Positions 39,899-51,005 are shown, counted from the stretch's first letter. The stretch: 64,000 nucleotides of DNA from Bursaphelenchus xylophilus (GCA_904066235.2 CAJFCV020000001.1:186001-250000), one strand, 5' to 3'. The notes: a model not told the origin generated them from the letters alone. Program-made: numbers and translations.

Positions 39899-40116
39899 AA
39901 AATAGAAAATGTTAGTTTGAAAATCCCTCGGAATTGGCAACAAAACTTTTTTATGGCATTGTGTCTTTTTACCGCAAAAAAAAAATACAAAGAAAAAAAT
40001 GTCGAGAAATAAAAAATGTTTTTTTTTTTTTGTTGTCGCGATTCATTCGGTTATCTTATAATTGTATTATTTTTCAGTGAAACATACTCTGGTCGACACC
40101 GGATACTGAGCGCTTC

Positions 40117-40439
40117 ATGAGTACCCGTATGGTATGCTGTTTTCGACATTTTTATTCTGTTTTCAGATCAAGTTCAAGGGGGATTTAAATGGCTCCTGTG
40201 GTATTTCGGGTCCTTGTGAAGAAGATGAAGACTGTATGTCTTTTGCCCAAAGACCGAATTTGGCGATAACATGTTTGCCGAAAAATTTTGAAGGATTGGA
40301 TACGCTGGTTTCGAAGAATAACAATTTGGTGATCGTAATCTGGGTGCTGCTAGCTGTTATCGTGATCCTCATCCTTTTCAATTTTTACATTTTTTATCGA
40401 AGAAGGGGAAGTCATAAGAGACTCTCCGAGGATATCTGA
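40117..40439 (+). CDS. Polinton small single-pass membrane protein
   Basis: Exons 40117-40131 and 40167-40439 give 95 residues; the 35-base intron is GTATGCTG...TTTTCAG, phase 0. The ectodomain has four cysteines (GSCGISGPCEEDEDCMSF and ITCLPK). A 20-residue membrane helix (LVIVIWVLLAVIVILILFNF) and a short basic tail (YRRRGSHKRLSEDI) follow. I could not connect an upstream signal-peptide exon without meeting a stop, so the true start is uncertain. Second cysteine-rich membrane protein of the element; a surface role is inference. Confidence 0.6.
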
Positions 40440-40789
40440 AAATGCATATCTATCTCTCTTTTTTCATTTGTTATGGATAAAAATTTTATATGAATTGATC
40501 TCGGTTATTTCTTCGTTGAATCTGTTGGAACTTTACGCAACATTTAATCTTGACGGTTTTTTTTTTGAATAAACGAATAAATGGGAGGGTTTTAGCATTC
40601 CGTGGAAAGATTGCGATGCACGTCAAGATTTTGCGCTCAAAGGGTTATCTTTCAACACATAAGTTGGCGTTCTGTTCCCTCTTATGAAAGTGTCCAAAAA
40701 TCACTCTTAATGAAGGTTTCTTTGGAAGGGGTCAGACGAAAGGCGAAATATTGCGTAAAATGAAGAGACTTTCCGTCTTGTTCCAGACT
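40440..40789. other. Polinton intergenic stretch before the right terminal repeat
   Basis: No supported gene. AATAAACGAATAAATGGGAG near 40567 is a direct partial copy of the inner end of the terminal repeat (TTTGAATAAACGAATAAAAG at 40801), so the repeat boundary itself has been duplicated locally. Confidence 0.5.
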
Positions 40790-41710
40790 TTAAAAGATTT
40801 TTTGAATAAACGAATAAAAGTTATTGGATTCTTAATCCTTTTGAAAAGGGTAAAAAGTATTTCATCATCATTGAGTCGAAAAGTTTATTGAAGGGTCATC
40901 AACCTTTATTGATGTACCAGACTTACTCTTGATCCTTCCGCTTTTCCGGAAAAAATCACAAACATAAATCGCAACCTCTAGGTTGCGCAACATTCATAAC
41001 AGGTTGCGCAACACCCCGCAACCTCTTGCCCTCCCGCAACCTCTAGGTTGCGCAACAACCCTCAATCCTCCTCTTTTCCCCACTTTCTCACCCTTTTTCA
41101 ATTTTTTACCGCAAATTCCCCCTGACCTCTCTCCCCACTCTCCTCCAATCCCACACTCTCTCACCTTTTTCATTTTTTTTTTACCACAATTTCATCGCGT
41201 CCTTTCAATTACGACACCCTCTCATCTTTTTTGAAATTTGACCGCAAAATTCCCCTGACCTCTCTCCCCACTCTCCTCCAATCCCACACTCTCTCATCTT
41301 TTTCATTTTTTACCGCAATTTCATCGCGTCCTTTCAATTACGACACCCGCGCATCTTTTTTGAAATTTGACCGCAAAATTCCCCTGACCTCTCTCCCCAC
41401 TCTCCTCCAATCCCACACTCTCTCATCTTTTTCATTTTTTACCGCAATTTCATCGCGTCCTTTCAATTACGACACCCGCGCATCTTTTTTGAAATTTGAC
41501 CGCAAAATTCCCCTGACCTCTCTCCCCACTCTCCTCCAATCCCTCACTCTCTCACCTTTACAGTACTACCATACCATAAAAATTCCCTCACCTCTCTCCC
41601 CACTCTCCTCCAATCCCACACTCTCTCATTTACGGCACCCCGCGCCGGCTCCTCCCCCCTTTTCCAGTGGATGCAAAATTTAGTGCCAGAAACTACCTCT
41701 TATTACTACT
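40790..41710. repeat. Polinton right terminal inverted repeat
   Basis: Mirror of 23514-24461 with a few differences, for example one fewer GTTGCGCAAC unit spacing and ACACCCGCGCATC in place of ACACCCTCTCATC. It ends CTTATTACTACT, followed by the target duplicate TATGTG. Confidence 0.93.
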
Positions 41711-42300
41711 TATGTGTTTATCAAGCGTTCGGCGAAGATATGGCAGCTGCTCGCCGTATCTTAATTCAGCTATGGACAAGAAATGGCCCAACACAATTCT
41801 TACGGTCTGGCAAGCATTCTCTGCAGGTGTCGTAAACCCTCAAAAATTTTGTCGCCAAGCCTTGTTAGACGTTTAGCCATCGAGAAACGACATGGTTCAC
41901 TGGAAAACAACAAAATATTTTTTGTTCAAATTTCCTTTTGCCTTGCTGTTTCAAAAATCCGCACGGTGCGCTCCGACTTTATCAACGTTGCAGCGACTCC
42001 ACCGTGCAGTCGCAAAATCGGATCGCATAGCCGGCCATCTGAAGCATTGTGCAAAAAATTTGAAGACTTTCTGGATGCTTCAGTGTCGCAATAAAGCATT
42101 AAAAATTCGTGTGATGACCAAAAAAGCGCCCTAAGGTCTCCGCCGAATACATTGCTTTCCGCGTTGGCGGAGAAAATGATTTTCATAGGCAAAAAACCGC
42201 CCATATTCTTCTCTATTATGCAAAAGAATTTTTTTGGATATCTTGACTGAGCGCAGAGAAATCGACGATTACTTTCCGGGGAATTTCTTGAAACACCCTG

Positions 42301-42640
42301 TACATGTACTCGCATCAATAATATCTAGAGAAAAGTTAAGGATCTTCGCTTTTTGCCGCAAATTTTGGTCTTTTATATATGATAAAATAACTCAGGGTAA
42401 AGAGAGCTAACGTCAGTAATAACTAAAGTTAGAAAAAGTGGACATATTGCAAGTCTTCGCCAAGTCTCCGCCGGGCCTCCGCCGACCATCCAACGACTTC
42501 ACCGGGCCTCGAAGCACTAACTACAACCATTTTTTGGCTATCCAACTGCCATACTTGTATCAATCCATTTTGTGTTGTTCCGTCGACCCGAAAATTCGGG
42601 GCGCAGAAAATTTGTATTCAACATGATAACTTGGTATTTG
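42301..42640. repeat. Right half of the dispersed repeat interrupted by the mariner-like element
   Basis: It continues the sequence seen at 551-950 (ACATGTACTCGCATCAATAA, CTCAGGGTAAAGAGAGC, CGACCATCCAACGACTT). No gene. Confidence 0.7.
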
Positions 42641-42681
42641 ACAAATTATTCAAAGACTAGGTCTTGAAAATCCACGGTTAC

Positions 42682-42816
42682 CTTCGTACAGTCGGCCAAA
42701 TCAACATCAATGACCACATTTGTGAGTCGATGACGACGCAATTGCTGATGGATTGCGGAATCGGTGCCGGCAGCCATGAGGATGACCAGGAACAGAGCAA
42801 TCGGCTTCATAGCCAT
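42682..42816 (-). pseudogene. Signal-peptide exon of a CHH/ITP-like gene without a nearby second exon
   Basis: 45 codons, starting MAMKPIALFLVILMAAGTDS and ending ...DLADCTK at a GTAACC donor (42681), phase 0, like other first exons of the family with the first cysteine near the end. No second exon lies within the next few hundred bases on the minus strand; the dispersed repeat begins almost at once. A matching orphan second exon in the same orientation lies at 6356-6523. Confidence 0.6.
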
Positions 42817-43249
42817 GTAGAAGTCGATGAGGGACCGTAGCGAACAACGGAGATAAACCGCCGATGTGGAAGAGCAACGAATGACGAGGAGCGAAGGGCG
42901 GAAAAGGTGAACGGCACTTGGAATGCGCCTTTTTATGGCATTCTTTGGCCTCAAATCTGTTTTTAGGCAAATTTGTGCGAAAAGCGGATCAAAAATTGGG
43001 AAATTCTGAGTAATTATATTTATAATATTTTCTGGGAGCAAGGACAATTTACTAATACACATCAAAACACAATCTTCAAAAACACACCCGTGCGGGCCGA
43101 TTTCCGATCTGCAAAGTTTAGCGAACATTTTGCATGGCGAAAGCGAAGAGCGCAGGTCAGGGAAGAAAGTGGAAATTTCATTTATGCCATCCTGAAAAAA
43201 ATTATTTTTCCCAAGCTGCGCCCCAACTTCGGCTTTGAGCTTAGTTTTA

Positions 43250-43695
43250 CAAGGGAAGTGCCCCAAGTGCAAACGCTCAGATTTTCTTTAAATTTGGCAC
43301 ACACGTTGGTCATGAACTAATTATCAATTCCTGAAAGCTTTAGCACGCGCTTCGCAAGAGTCGCCGAGATATTCAACGATCTTTGCCGCCGAGAGAGCAT
43401 GCTGACCGCGGAGAGCGGTCAGAGAGAAAAACTCTTTTTGATAATAACTTTGCTAGCCTCGTGTGGAAAAAATTTATTTTTTGTGAAAAACATTATGGCA
43501 GAAATAGGCATGAAACTTTTCGTGCCAAAATTCCGCAAAAAATGTCAAATTTTCGCCAACTTTAGATCTAAAAATTTTGGTTGTTTCTGCGAAGCGCGAG
43601 CTTGGATTCTCGCACATATCTGAGAAAAAATTATTCTAAATTTGTGCAAGTTTCATCAAAATCTGAGCGTCCCACTTGGGGTACTTCCCTTGTCA
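43250..43695. mobile_element. Copy of the GGGGAAGTACCCC inverted-repeat element
   Basis: Left end ACAAGGGAAGTGCCCCAAG, right end CTTGGGGTACTTCCCTTG, with the CTCAGATTTT interior mirrored. No coding. Confidence 0.65.
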
Positions 43696-44112
43696 GCAAG
43701 CCTTGGAGTTCTGAGACCTGAAATTTTCCTTGGAAAGCTTCTAGCGTTCCACTGAAATTTCCAAATTTGCGTCTTAATTTTTTCCTTTTATTCGGCAGCC
43801 GGCAAAAAAAGCTTTTTTACCAAAAAATAAAAAAAGTTGAGTGTGTGCCAGAATACTGCAGAATGGGGCCAGTTTGCGATTTCAGGTTGGATGGAAATGG
43901 TTGGGCTTCGCCCCGTTCGACCCGCAAAATTTTCAGCGTATTTTCAGACCGGACATTGGAATTGCCACTCCAGATCAAGGCTCGGGCGTAGCGTGGAAAA
44001 ATCCCCTGTGACGCAAGCAAACAACAAAACCATTAAAAAACGACAACCAACAAAAATACAGATAAAATTTATTCGGGATACGACCTTCATTGGTTATTTT
44101 TCATCAAGTTGA

Positions 44113-44863
44113 TTATTTGTCATCAAGTTGATGGTTTTCCCTAAGATTGTTGAAGCAGACGGTGACGTCGTCATTGTCGAAGCAGTTCTGCACACAACGG
44201 TGGAAGAATTCAATGTCATCCCTGAAGAACAGGCCGCAGTTAAAGCAGGCCCTCAACATGTACATGTGGTCTTCCTCGTGACCTTCCAGCTTTCCCTAAA
44301 GTACGAAAAACTTTACAAAGAAAAGTAAAAGTTGGTTTTTAGCCTAATTAACTTTTCAATGTATAAAATGTCCTCCGCAAGTCGCGTCCCTTCATTTTCT
44401 CAAAAGTTTTCTTTTTTAGGAAAACTTCCGCAGACTGGCCACCACTCAAAAAAAATCAAAAGACTCGGGGAAATGACAGGGGGTGCGATCTGCAGAAGAC
44501 ATTTTATACAATGAAAAGTTTCCTGGCTTAGTTCAGGCTTAGCCTAAGCTTAGATTAGGGTTGGGGCTCAGGCTTGTATTTTTAACTGGGCGCAGCTCGC
44601 ATAGACTTTTCCTGATAATGGCCAATCAACAAAGTATGTAATAACTAGTATATTTTTTTTGCAAGCTGCGCCCGACAATGACAAAAATTATGACTTGAAC
44701 GCAGCTTGCCAAACATTTCCCGGAATTTCCCCCAACTTACATGACAGTCCTTGGGATCCACATCCTCCATTTGAAACTGCTTCAGCTTCAACGCCTTGTT
44801 GGGTTTGGCCACAGCAACGGCCAGACAGAGGGCCAGGAACAGAGCGATCAACTTGAAATCCAT
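44113..44863 (-). CDS. Secreted CHH/ITP-like six-cysteine peptide
   Basis: Exon 1 44863-44741 and exon 2 44295-44113 give 101 residues. The signal peptide is MDFKLIALFLALCLAVAVA. The donor GTAAGT follows ...DVDPKDCH; the acceptor TTTAG precedes GKLEGHEEDHMYML, phase 0. Mature cysteines are spaced C-x17-C-x2-C-x13-C-x3-C-x8-C (CVQNCFDN block), fitting the CHH/ITP superfamily within one or two residues. The tail is acidic (NHQLDDK). It is secreted; target tissue and function are unknown. Confidence 0.82.
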
Positions 44864-45180
44864 AGCGGGGGAACAGGGGAACACGCTTGACGAGCAAACG
44901 AACTCGCGGGCAGACAAAAACACAACTGATCGGGCGGCTAAAAGTTTGGCTAAAAATGAGAATCGACCTTTGATTTATTCAAATTTTTTGATTTCAAAAT
45001 TTTGAAAACTTTGGAAAAAAATTAAAATCATTTCCACAATCATGACAGCCACTCGACTTTTTTCTGGTCGATTCCGGATTTTTTTTTCTTTTTTTTTAGC
45101 TGCGCCCGAGCCTTTTTTCATTGCATAATATGTATTTTCGCACTCTTTTAAACAAAAACAATTTATTTATTGAATATTCT

Positions 45181-46020
45181 TCAACCTTTCACGGGAGATA
45201 ATTCTTTCAGACGGCGTTGCACGTGTGCCACACATCTGGCCCGGTTCTCGTTCTCGTGACAACTGGACTTGCATCCGGCCGCAAAATCGGGCTCGTCGGG
45301 GAAGAATGCGGCACAGGCGTCGCAAATGCCGTCCATTTGGGCACTTATTTTCGGGTCGCGCAATTTTGCCTGAAACAAAAAATTTTTGGGAAAAGTTAGG
45401 AACAATTTTAATTTCAGAAACCAAAAATAAATTTTCTTAACAAATTTGGAAAAAAATTTTCCGAGGTGCGCCCATGTTTGGCTGCAGAGAGCAGAAAGAT
45501 CAGAGCACTCCAAAACGTGGGCCAAATTTCAAGGCTTACTCTTTAGGTCGGCCAGAAAAAGGAATTCCTTGAAAGTTCTAGCGCAGCGCGAAAAAAATTT
45601 TCTGTGATAGGCCAGAACATTTTTATTGTGCGAAAAACTTGAACACATCAATTCTTTAACTTAAGATTCAACTATATAAAAACCAATCCCAAGTAAAGGC
45701 TCGGCGCAGGTTTGAAAAAATATACCTCCTTTACAGACCGGAAGCCGATTTCTGTCTAAAAGTTGACTGGAAAGTTCATCTTCCTAACAGTAGTCAGCCT
45801 GGGAAATATCGAGAATAAAAGAAACAATAAACCGTCAACGGCCCGTTTTTTTTGATCTGCGCCCGGCAATTACGAATTTTTCGACCAAATATGATCCAGA
45901 CCGGGTAACAAAACAAAAATCGCCTCTTTAGAACCAGCTCACGTCACATTGATCAGGACCCGCTTCAACGCCGATGGCCAAGAAGATGACCAAGACCAGA
46001 GACATCAACTTGAAACCCAT
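45181..46020 (-). CDS. Secreted CHH/ITP-like six-cysteine peptide
   Basis: Exon 1 46020-45943 encodes a signal peptide (MGFKLMSLVLVIFLAIGVEA) and GPDQCD before a GTGAGC donor. Exon 2 45369-45181 follows a TTTCAG acceptor, starts AKLRDPKISAQMDG and ends ...ELSPVKG; 88 residues in all. Joining in phase 0 gives C-x16-C-x2-C-x13-C-x3-C-x8-C (CKSSCHEN block). The intron is 573 bases, longer than others in the family, and holds repeat-like AT-rich DNA. The exon pairing is an inference from phase, spacing and order. Confidence 0.75.
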
Positions 46021-46200
46021 CGCAGGGAACGGGGAGAGATTTTATGACCACCGAACTAACTCGAAGAAACACGAAAAACGACTGGTCGGAGGGGTAGTCT
46101 CCGTGATGAAAATGATTTCCCAATTTTTACTCAAATTTTTGGAAGTTGAAAGAGCCGAGGGGTCTCAAGAACATAAAATTTATGGAGGGAAAATAATACA

Positions 46201-47075
46201 GGGTGGGGCATCTTTGTGGCCCGATTTGAATTGGCTATAACTTCTTTAGTTTTTGGCCAAATTTTAAAATTCTTTTTTCCCTGAATTGTCAGCCAACCCC
46301 ATTTTGTTTGATACCAAATATGTTATACATAGTAAGTGCATATCTACAGTTATTGGATTTATTCTTGGAGTTCATTTTTTCGGTCGTTTTTCGGTTGTTT
46401 TTTGGTCTTTCCCGGTGTGTCCGAAAATGGAGTAGGGTGTGGAAGAAAAATACGGTGGAATTTCCCCTCCCGAAAATCGACGATGAGAATAAGAACAAAA
46501 AGTGAAGATCAACCTCCAGAGTTCGTCGAATGGTCCTTGCTGAAGGCATTCCCTCGGTTCTGGCCAAGCTTCGTGTACGATATGCGGGTTTTTTCGGAAT
46601 TTTGACAAAACTTCTTAAAATTTCAGCTCCGTTCGAACTCATGTTTCCTGCTTTTTTTGTTTCCTGTTAACGCTGCCAGTCTCAAGGAACTTATACCACG
46701 AACGTCGAATTGTCTTGCGATCTGGAGGTTAGGCATTACGTCCGTATTTCATGCGGTATCCCCGTTTGAAAATTTATTGCCGAACCGTACTTGCTATACC
46801 AAACCACAGACCAAGCTTTTTCTTCCGCACCGGACTCCATTTTCGGACACACCGGGAAAGACCGAAAAAACAACCGAAAAACGACCAAAAAAATGAACTC
46901 CAAGAATAAATTCAATAACTGTAGATGACACTTACCTATGTATAACGTATTTGGTATCAAACAAAATGGGGTTGGCTGACGATTCAGGGAAAAAAAGAAT
47001 TTTAAAATTTGGCCAAAAACTAAAGAAGTTATAGCCAATTCAAATCGGGCCACAAAGATGCCCCACCCTGTATAT
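46201..47075. mobile_element. Mariner-like inverted-repeat element, CAGGGTGGGGC ends
   Basis: The ends CAGGGTGGGGCATCTTTGTG and its mirror are part of inverted repeats of more than 200 bases (through GATACCAAATATG). TA flanks both sides. About 875 bases long. The centre carries broken frames; one minus-strand piece reads ARTIRRTLE, reminiscent of the second helix-turn-helix of Tc1/mariner transposases. Non-autonomous or decayed. Confidence 0.75.
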
Positions 47076-47194
47076 TCCTAGCTCACTCAAAAAAAAATAT
47101 TTTTTCCAAGCTGCGCCCGATCTGAGCCAATCAACCTTCATTGTACAAAATGTTCTCTGCAGGGGCCAATGCGCTATCTGAAAGTTTGCTGAAA

Positions 47195-47345
47195 ATCATA
47201 GGGCGCAGCTCGGAAAACTGGCATGGGCGCAGCTCGCATCTCGGGCGCAGGTCGGAAAACTGGCACGGGCGCAGCTCGCATCTCGGGGGCAGCTCGGAAA
47301 ACAAGCTTTCGCAGCTCGGCGGAGCTAGGTTTCGGCGTGAAAATA
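47195..47345. repeat. Tandem array of GGGCGCAGCTCG units
   Basis: About two and a half units of roughly 60 bases (GGGCGCAGCTCGCATCTCGG and GGTCGGAAAACTGGCA). It opens frames on all strands, which I regard as spurious. The GGGCGCAGCTCG motif alone occurs at many sites in the window, often beside element ends. Confidence 0.65.
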
Positions 47346-47989
47346 GGAGTACTAAGCAACAGAACAACACCACTAACGCCTAAAGACCAAATTTTTACCT
47401 TGTACTACATAGTACCAGACAGTACTAAACAGTACCAATTATTTAAAACGTGTTTTTGAGGAGTACCAAGCATCAAAACAACACCATTAACGCCAAAAGC
47501 CACATTTTCATCTCGTACTGTATAGTACCAGATAGTACTATAAAGAGGAAAGCTAACATGATTTTCGAAATCAGCACCCTCGAAAACCCCTAAATCCAGA
47601 ATTTTTGGAAAAATTCCAAAAAATTACTTTATAACACTACTGCTTAAGGAAAACTAGTAAAGTTCAGAAAAAATGAACCCGATATTCGAAATCAGCAACC
47701 TTGAAAACCCCTAAATCGAGTATTTTTAGAAAAAAATCGAAAAATTACTTTTTAATACTACTACAATCAGAAAAAAAAATAACAAAATTTTTGAGATTAA
47801 TAACAATAAATCCAGTCAGATGGTTCAGATGGCAGGTCTAAGCCTCATCTTTGATTTTTCCCCGGTTCCGGAAGTGTCACTGTTCCGCCATTCCGGAAGT
47901 GTCACTATTCCGCCATTCCGGAAGTGTCCAAATTCCGGAAATGTCGTGGTGCCATCCTAGGACCCGACCAATCTTATTATTTCTACTTA

Positions 47990-49420
47990 CTAAGCCTTCT
48001 CCTAGCCTCCCACATGCATAGAATGACGGACCGTATCTTCCTTTCCTCAAGGCGATTGAGTACGGAAAGGTCCGCTGTACGGAAACGTCCGCTGCGGAAA
48101 GGTCCGCTAAAAAAAGGAAAAGAAGAGGGTGGGAAAAAAAGGATTTTTTGTGAAAATTGTAAAAAATTGAAATGTTTTCGCTTCGGGACTGGAAACAAAA
48201 GGATTTTTTGTGAAAATTGAATAAAATTTGAAATGTTTTCGCTTCGGGGCATGAAACAAAAGGATTTTTTGTGAAATTTGAATAAAATTTGAAATGTTTT
48301 CGCTTCGGGACATGAAACAAAAGGATTTTTTGTGAAATTTGAGTAAAATTTGAAGTGTTTTCGCTTCGGGACTTGGAAAAAAGGATTTTTTGTGAAATTT
48401 GAATAAAATTAGAAATTTTTTCGAGCTGACTGAGTATGAACTGACTGAATATGAAAACTGGGTTTCTGTTACTTTACTACCTTTAGGGATTCTTTTTGAA
48501 ATTTTTTCGACTTATAACACTTTTAGACGTTAATGGTGTTGTTTTGGTGCCTAGTACTGCTTAAAAAACACATTTTTAACACTTGGTACTAAATAGTACC
48601 AGGTAGTACTATTTAGTACGAGGTGCAAATTTGGCCGTAAGGCGGTAATGGCGTTGGTTTGGTGCCTAGTAGAACCCAAAAACACGTTTTATCACTTGGT
48701 ACTATATAGTACCAACTGGTACTGTTTAGTGAGAAGTGAAAATTTGGCCGTAAGGCAGTAATGATGATGGTTTGGTGCTTAGTAGAGCCCAAAAACACGT
48801 GGTACTATAGAGTACCAGGTAGTACTATATAGTACCAGGTGGTACCATTGGTTTTAGACAAAATTTTAGTGCTGGCGGCACCACAGTTAATATTCAGTCA
48901 GACACCCTTTTTCTACTCCCGATGCGAAAAGATTTCAAAATTTTGTTGAATTTTTCAAACAATTCTTTTTTTTCTCAGTCCCGAAGCGAAAACATTTCAA
49001 ATTTTTTTCAAATTTCACCAAAAATTCTTTTTTTGATGTCCCGAAGCGAAAACATTTCAAATTTATTCAAATTTCACAAAAAATCCTTTTTTTCAAGTCT
49101 CGAAGCGAAAACATTTCAAAAAAAATTTTTTTCGAGACTAGTCACACCTAAAAATCAAAACACCAAGTACAATATAACTTACGCCTAAATCCATTACTCA
49201 AAAAAATTTTTTTTAAAATTACTAGTTAACACTACTGCATAAGCAAAATTGTAAAATTCAAAAAAAAATGGATACGATATTCGAAATCTGCGCCTTCGAA
49301 AACCTCCCCCTCCCCGCCCTCCTCTTTTTTTTTAGCGGACCTTTCCGCACAGCGGACCTTTCCGCGCAGCGGACCTTTCCGCACAGCGGACCTTTCCGTC
49401 CTTCGTGCCTCAAGGCTGTT
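47990..49420. mobile_element. Inverted-repeat element with internal tandem arrays
   Basis: The outer arms (GGTCCGCTGCGGAAAGGTCC near 48078 and AGCGGACCTTTCCGC repeats near 49336-49405) are mirrored. Inside lie five tandem units of about 57 bases (AAATGTTTTCGCTTCGGGAC) at 48170-48380 and the reverse array at 48960-49120. The centre is full of TAGTACC/GGTACTA palindromes (48590-48845). The central part is shared with the element in the kinase intron at 59440-60560. No transposase was found. Confidence 0.65.
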
Positions 49421-49472
49421 GATTTTTTCGGGCTGTGCAGGAATTTTGCCCCAATTTTTTCTTTGATTTCAG

Positions 49473-50850
49473 CGTGCCCTGTCGAGAGTGTGGTACGCCA
49501 AGTACTTTGAACGCATGTGCGATTTTTGCTCGGAGGTATTCGGCAAAAAAGAGGATCCAGATTTCAAAAGAGGATGCGCACAGGACTGCTGGAATAACCC
49601 GTATATCCTGGCTTGTTTCAAGCGGTACAACGAACAGTATCGTATCGTGACCAAGCTGAACGACAAGTCCAAACCGGAGAACTGTCTGGTAGGTTGCTTT
49701 TTCTTTTTTTTTTCTCTTTTTTCTAGGGAAGGGGCTTTTCTTGGTTCCGAAAGGCTTTTTTCCGAGCTGCGCCCAAGGTTTGGGCGGGAATTCTTTCGTT
49801 GCAGCAGAACTCTCCCCTTTTCTGAATTCTCCCCCAATCTGAACTCTCCCCTTTTTTCAACTCTCCTCCTTTCGAACTCTCCCCCTTCTTGAACACTCCC
49901 CCTCATTTTTCAAATTGAAAAAACAAGGTGTGACATGTTATACGATGGAAATTTTTTTCAAATTGAGAAAAATTAGGTGTGACATCTTATACGATGGAAT
50001 TTTTTTTTCACGTTGAAAAAATAAGGTGTGACATCTTATACGGCGAAAGCTTTTTTTTGCAATTTGAAAAAAAATCTATCGTATAAAATGTCCCTCGTTT
50101 TTTTCAATTTTCAACATGGGCGAGTGTTCAAAAAGGGGGAGAGTTCGGATTTTTTTGGTGAAAATCAAAAAAAGGGGAGAGTTCAGGCTCAACCGAATTT
50201 TTTATTGTACTTACAAGAGAATGAAGGGGAATTCCCCTCGGTGCGATCCTCTGATTTTCTTTTAATTTTTCGCACACGCCAGGCATTTGCCAGGTATAAA
50301 TTCCTGAAAGTTTTAGCTCGCGCTTTGCACGGAGAGCCGAGATATTCAACGATGTTTGCGGCCGAGAGAGCATGCGAAATGTGGAGGACGGTCGGAGAAA
50401 AATTAGTTTTTGGCCATAAATTTGCCAGTTTTGTTCGGAAATTTTTCATTTTTTGTAGGCATGTTACACTCCGCCTTAGAAATAGTCATGCAACTTTTTG
50501 TCCCAAAGTCTGCAAAAAAAATCGCATGGTTGCCAACTTTTGACCTAAAAATCTCGCTTGTTTCTGCAGAGCGCGAGCTAGGAGTCTAGCATACGTCTTG
50601 GAAAAAATTGTTTTAAATTTGGGCCGTCTTTTTTACTAAAGGATTATTTTAGATTCAACGTCCCGCCGAGTGGGAACTTCATGTCGTCATTGACAGAATT
50701 TGCGCCGTATGTCATCAAATGTTCAGCGATACGTTGAAGAACCTGCACTTTGATTGTCGAAAGAATTGCTACACCAGTCCGGATTTCTACAAGTGTCTTT
50801 CGGTTTTCCACAACGAAGATTCCGCTAAGATTCCGTTTCCGAACAAATAA
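49473..50850 (+). CDS. Two-domain CHH/ITP-like secreted protein, first exon not found
   Basis: Two exons, 49473-49688 and 50653-50850, each encode most of one domain. The first reads RALSRVWYAKYFERM then C-x2-C-x15-C-x3-C-x8-C (CAQDCWNN block) and ends ...PENCL. The second begins IQRPAEWELHVVIDRI and gives C-x2-C-x14-C-x3-C-x8-C (CRKNCYTS block), using the Cys of ENCL as its first cysteine. This makes two CHH/ITP-type domains in series. The signal-peptide exon with the very first cysteine should lie upstream on the plus strand but is not visible before the repeat element ending at 49420. Boundaries: CAG acceptors and a GTAGG donor. Confidence 0.75.
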
Positions 50851-50963
50851 ATATTTGAATAAATACCCGTCGGCTTTTTTTCTGAATCAAGGAAAAATAA
50901 ATTCAGTCTCTAATACTCTCTAATATCACATTAAATTTCAACTCGGGCGCAAGCCGCGCTTTT

Positions 50964-51005
50964 ATGTTTTCTGTCCATCGTATAAAATGGACCCGCAGTC
51001 TGCAG
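50964..51005 (+). other. Possible first exon of the mut-7-like gene
   Basis: An ATG at 50964 reads MFSVHRIKWTRSLQ to a GTGAGA donor at 51006, phase 0, compatible with the exon at 51310. A start inside that exon (51325) is equally possible. The link is tentative. Confidence 0.3.

Larger units (their letters stand above)
23514..41710. mobile_element. Maverick/Polinton DNA transposon, essentially complete (18.2 kb)
   Basis: The termini are AGTAGTAATAAGAGG on the left and its reverse complement on the right. TATGTG occurs directly outside both ends (23508-23513 and 41711-41716), a 6-base target-site duplication as expected for Polintons. The terminal inverted repeats are about 0.93 kb. The cargo includes integrase, protein-primed polymerase B, adenain-like protease, packaging ATPase and major capsid protein, plus a TFIIB-like gene and small unknown genes. 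All frames are open once small introns are removed, so the copy looks recent and possibly active. Confidence 0.95.
23259..42300. mobile_element. Mariner-like element split by the Polinton
   Basis: Left end CAGGGTGTTTCAAGAAATTC at 23259 and its mirror at 42300, with inverted repeats of about 200 bases (to about 23455 and from about 42105). TA flanks both ends (23257-23258 and 42301-42302). Without the Polinton and its duplicated 6 bases the element is about 840 bases, too small for a transposase. The remaining interior (41717-42100) has broken frames; one reads AFGEDMAAARRILIQLW, weakly like a mariner N-terminal region. I infer a dead or non-autonomous Tc1/mariner copy. Confidence 0.78.

Noticed and set aside
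42973..43320. Plus-strand 115-codon frame
   Set aside because: It overlaps the edge of a miniature element and the upstream region of a minus-strand exon. There is no domain, signal or splice support.
48120..48420. CRISPR-like array of about 57-base units
   Set aside because: The units are contiguous tandem repeats without unique spacers, have a mirrored array nearby, and the genome is eukaryotic.
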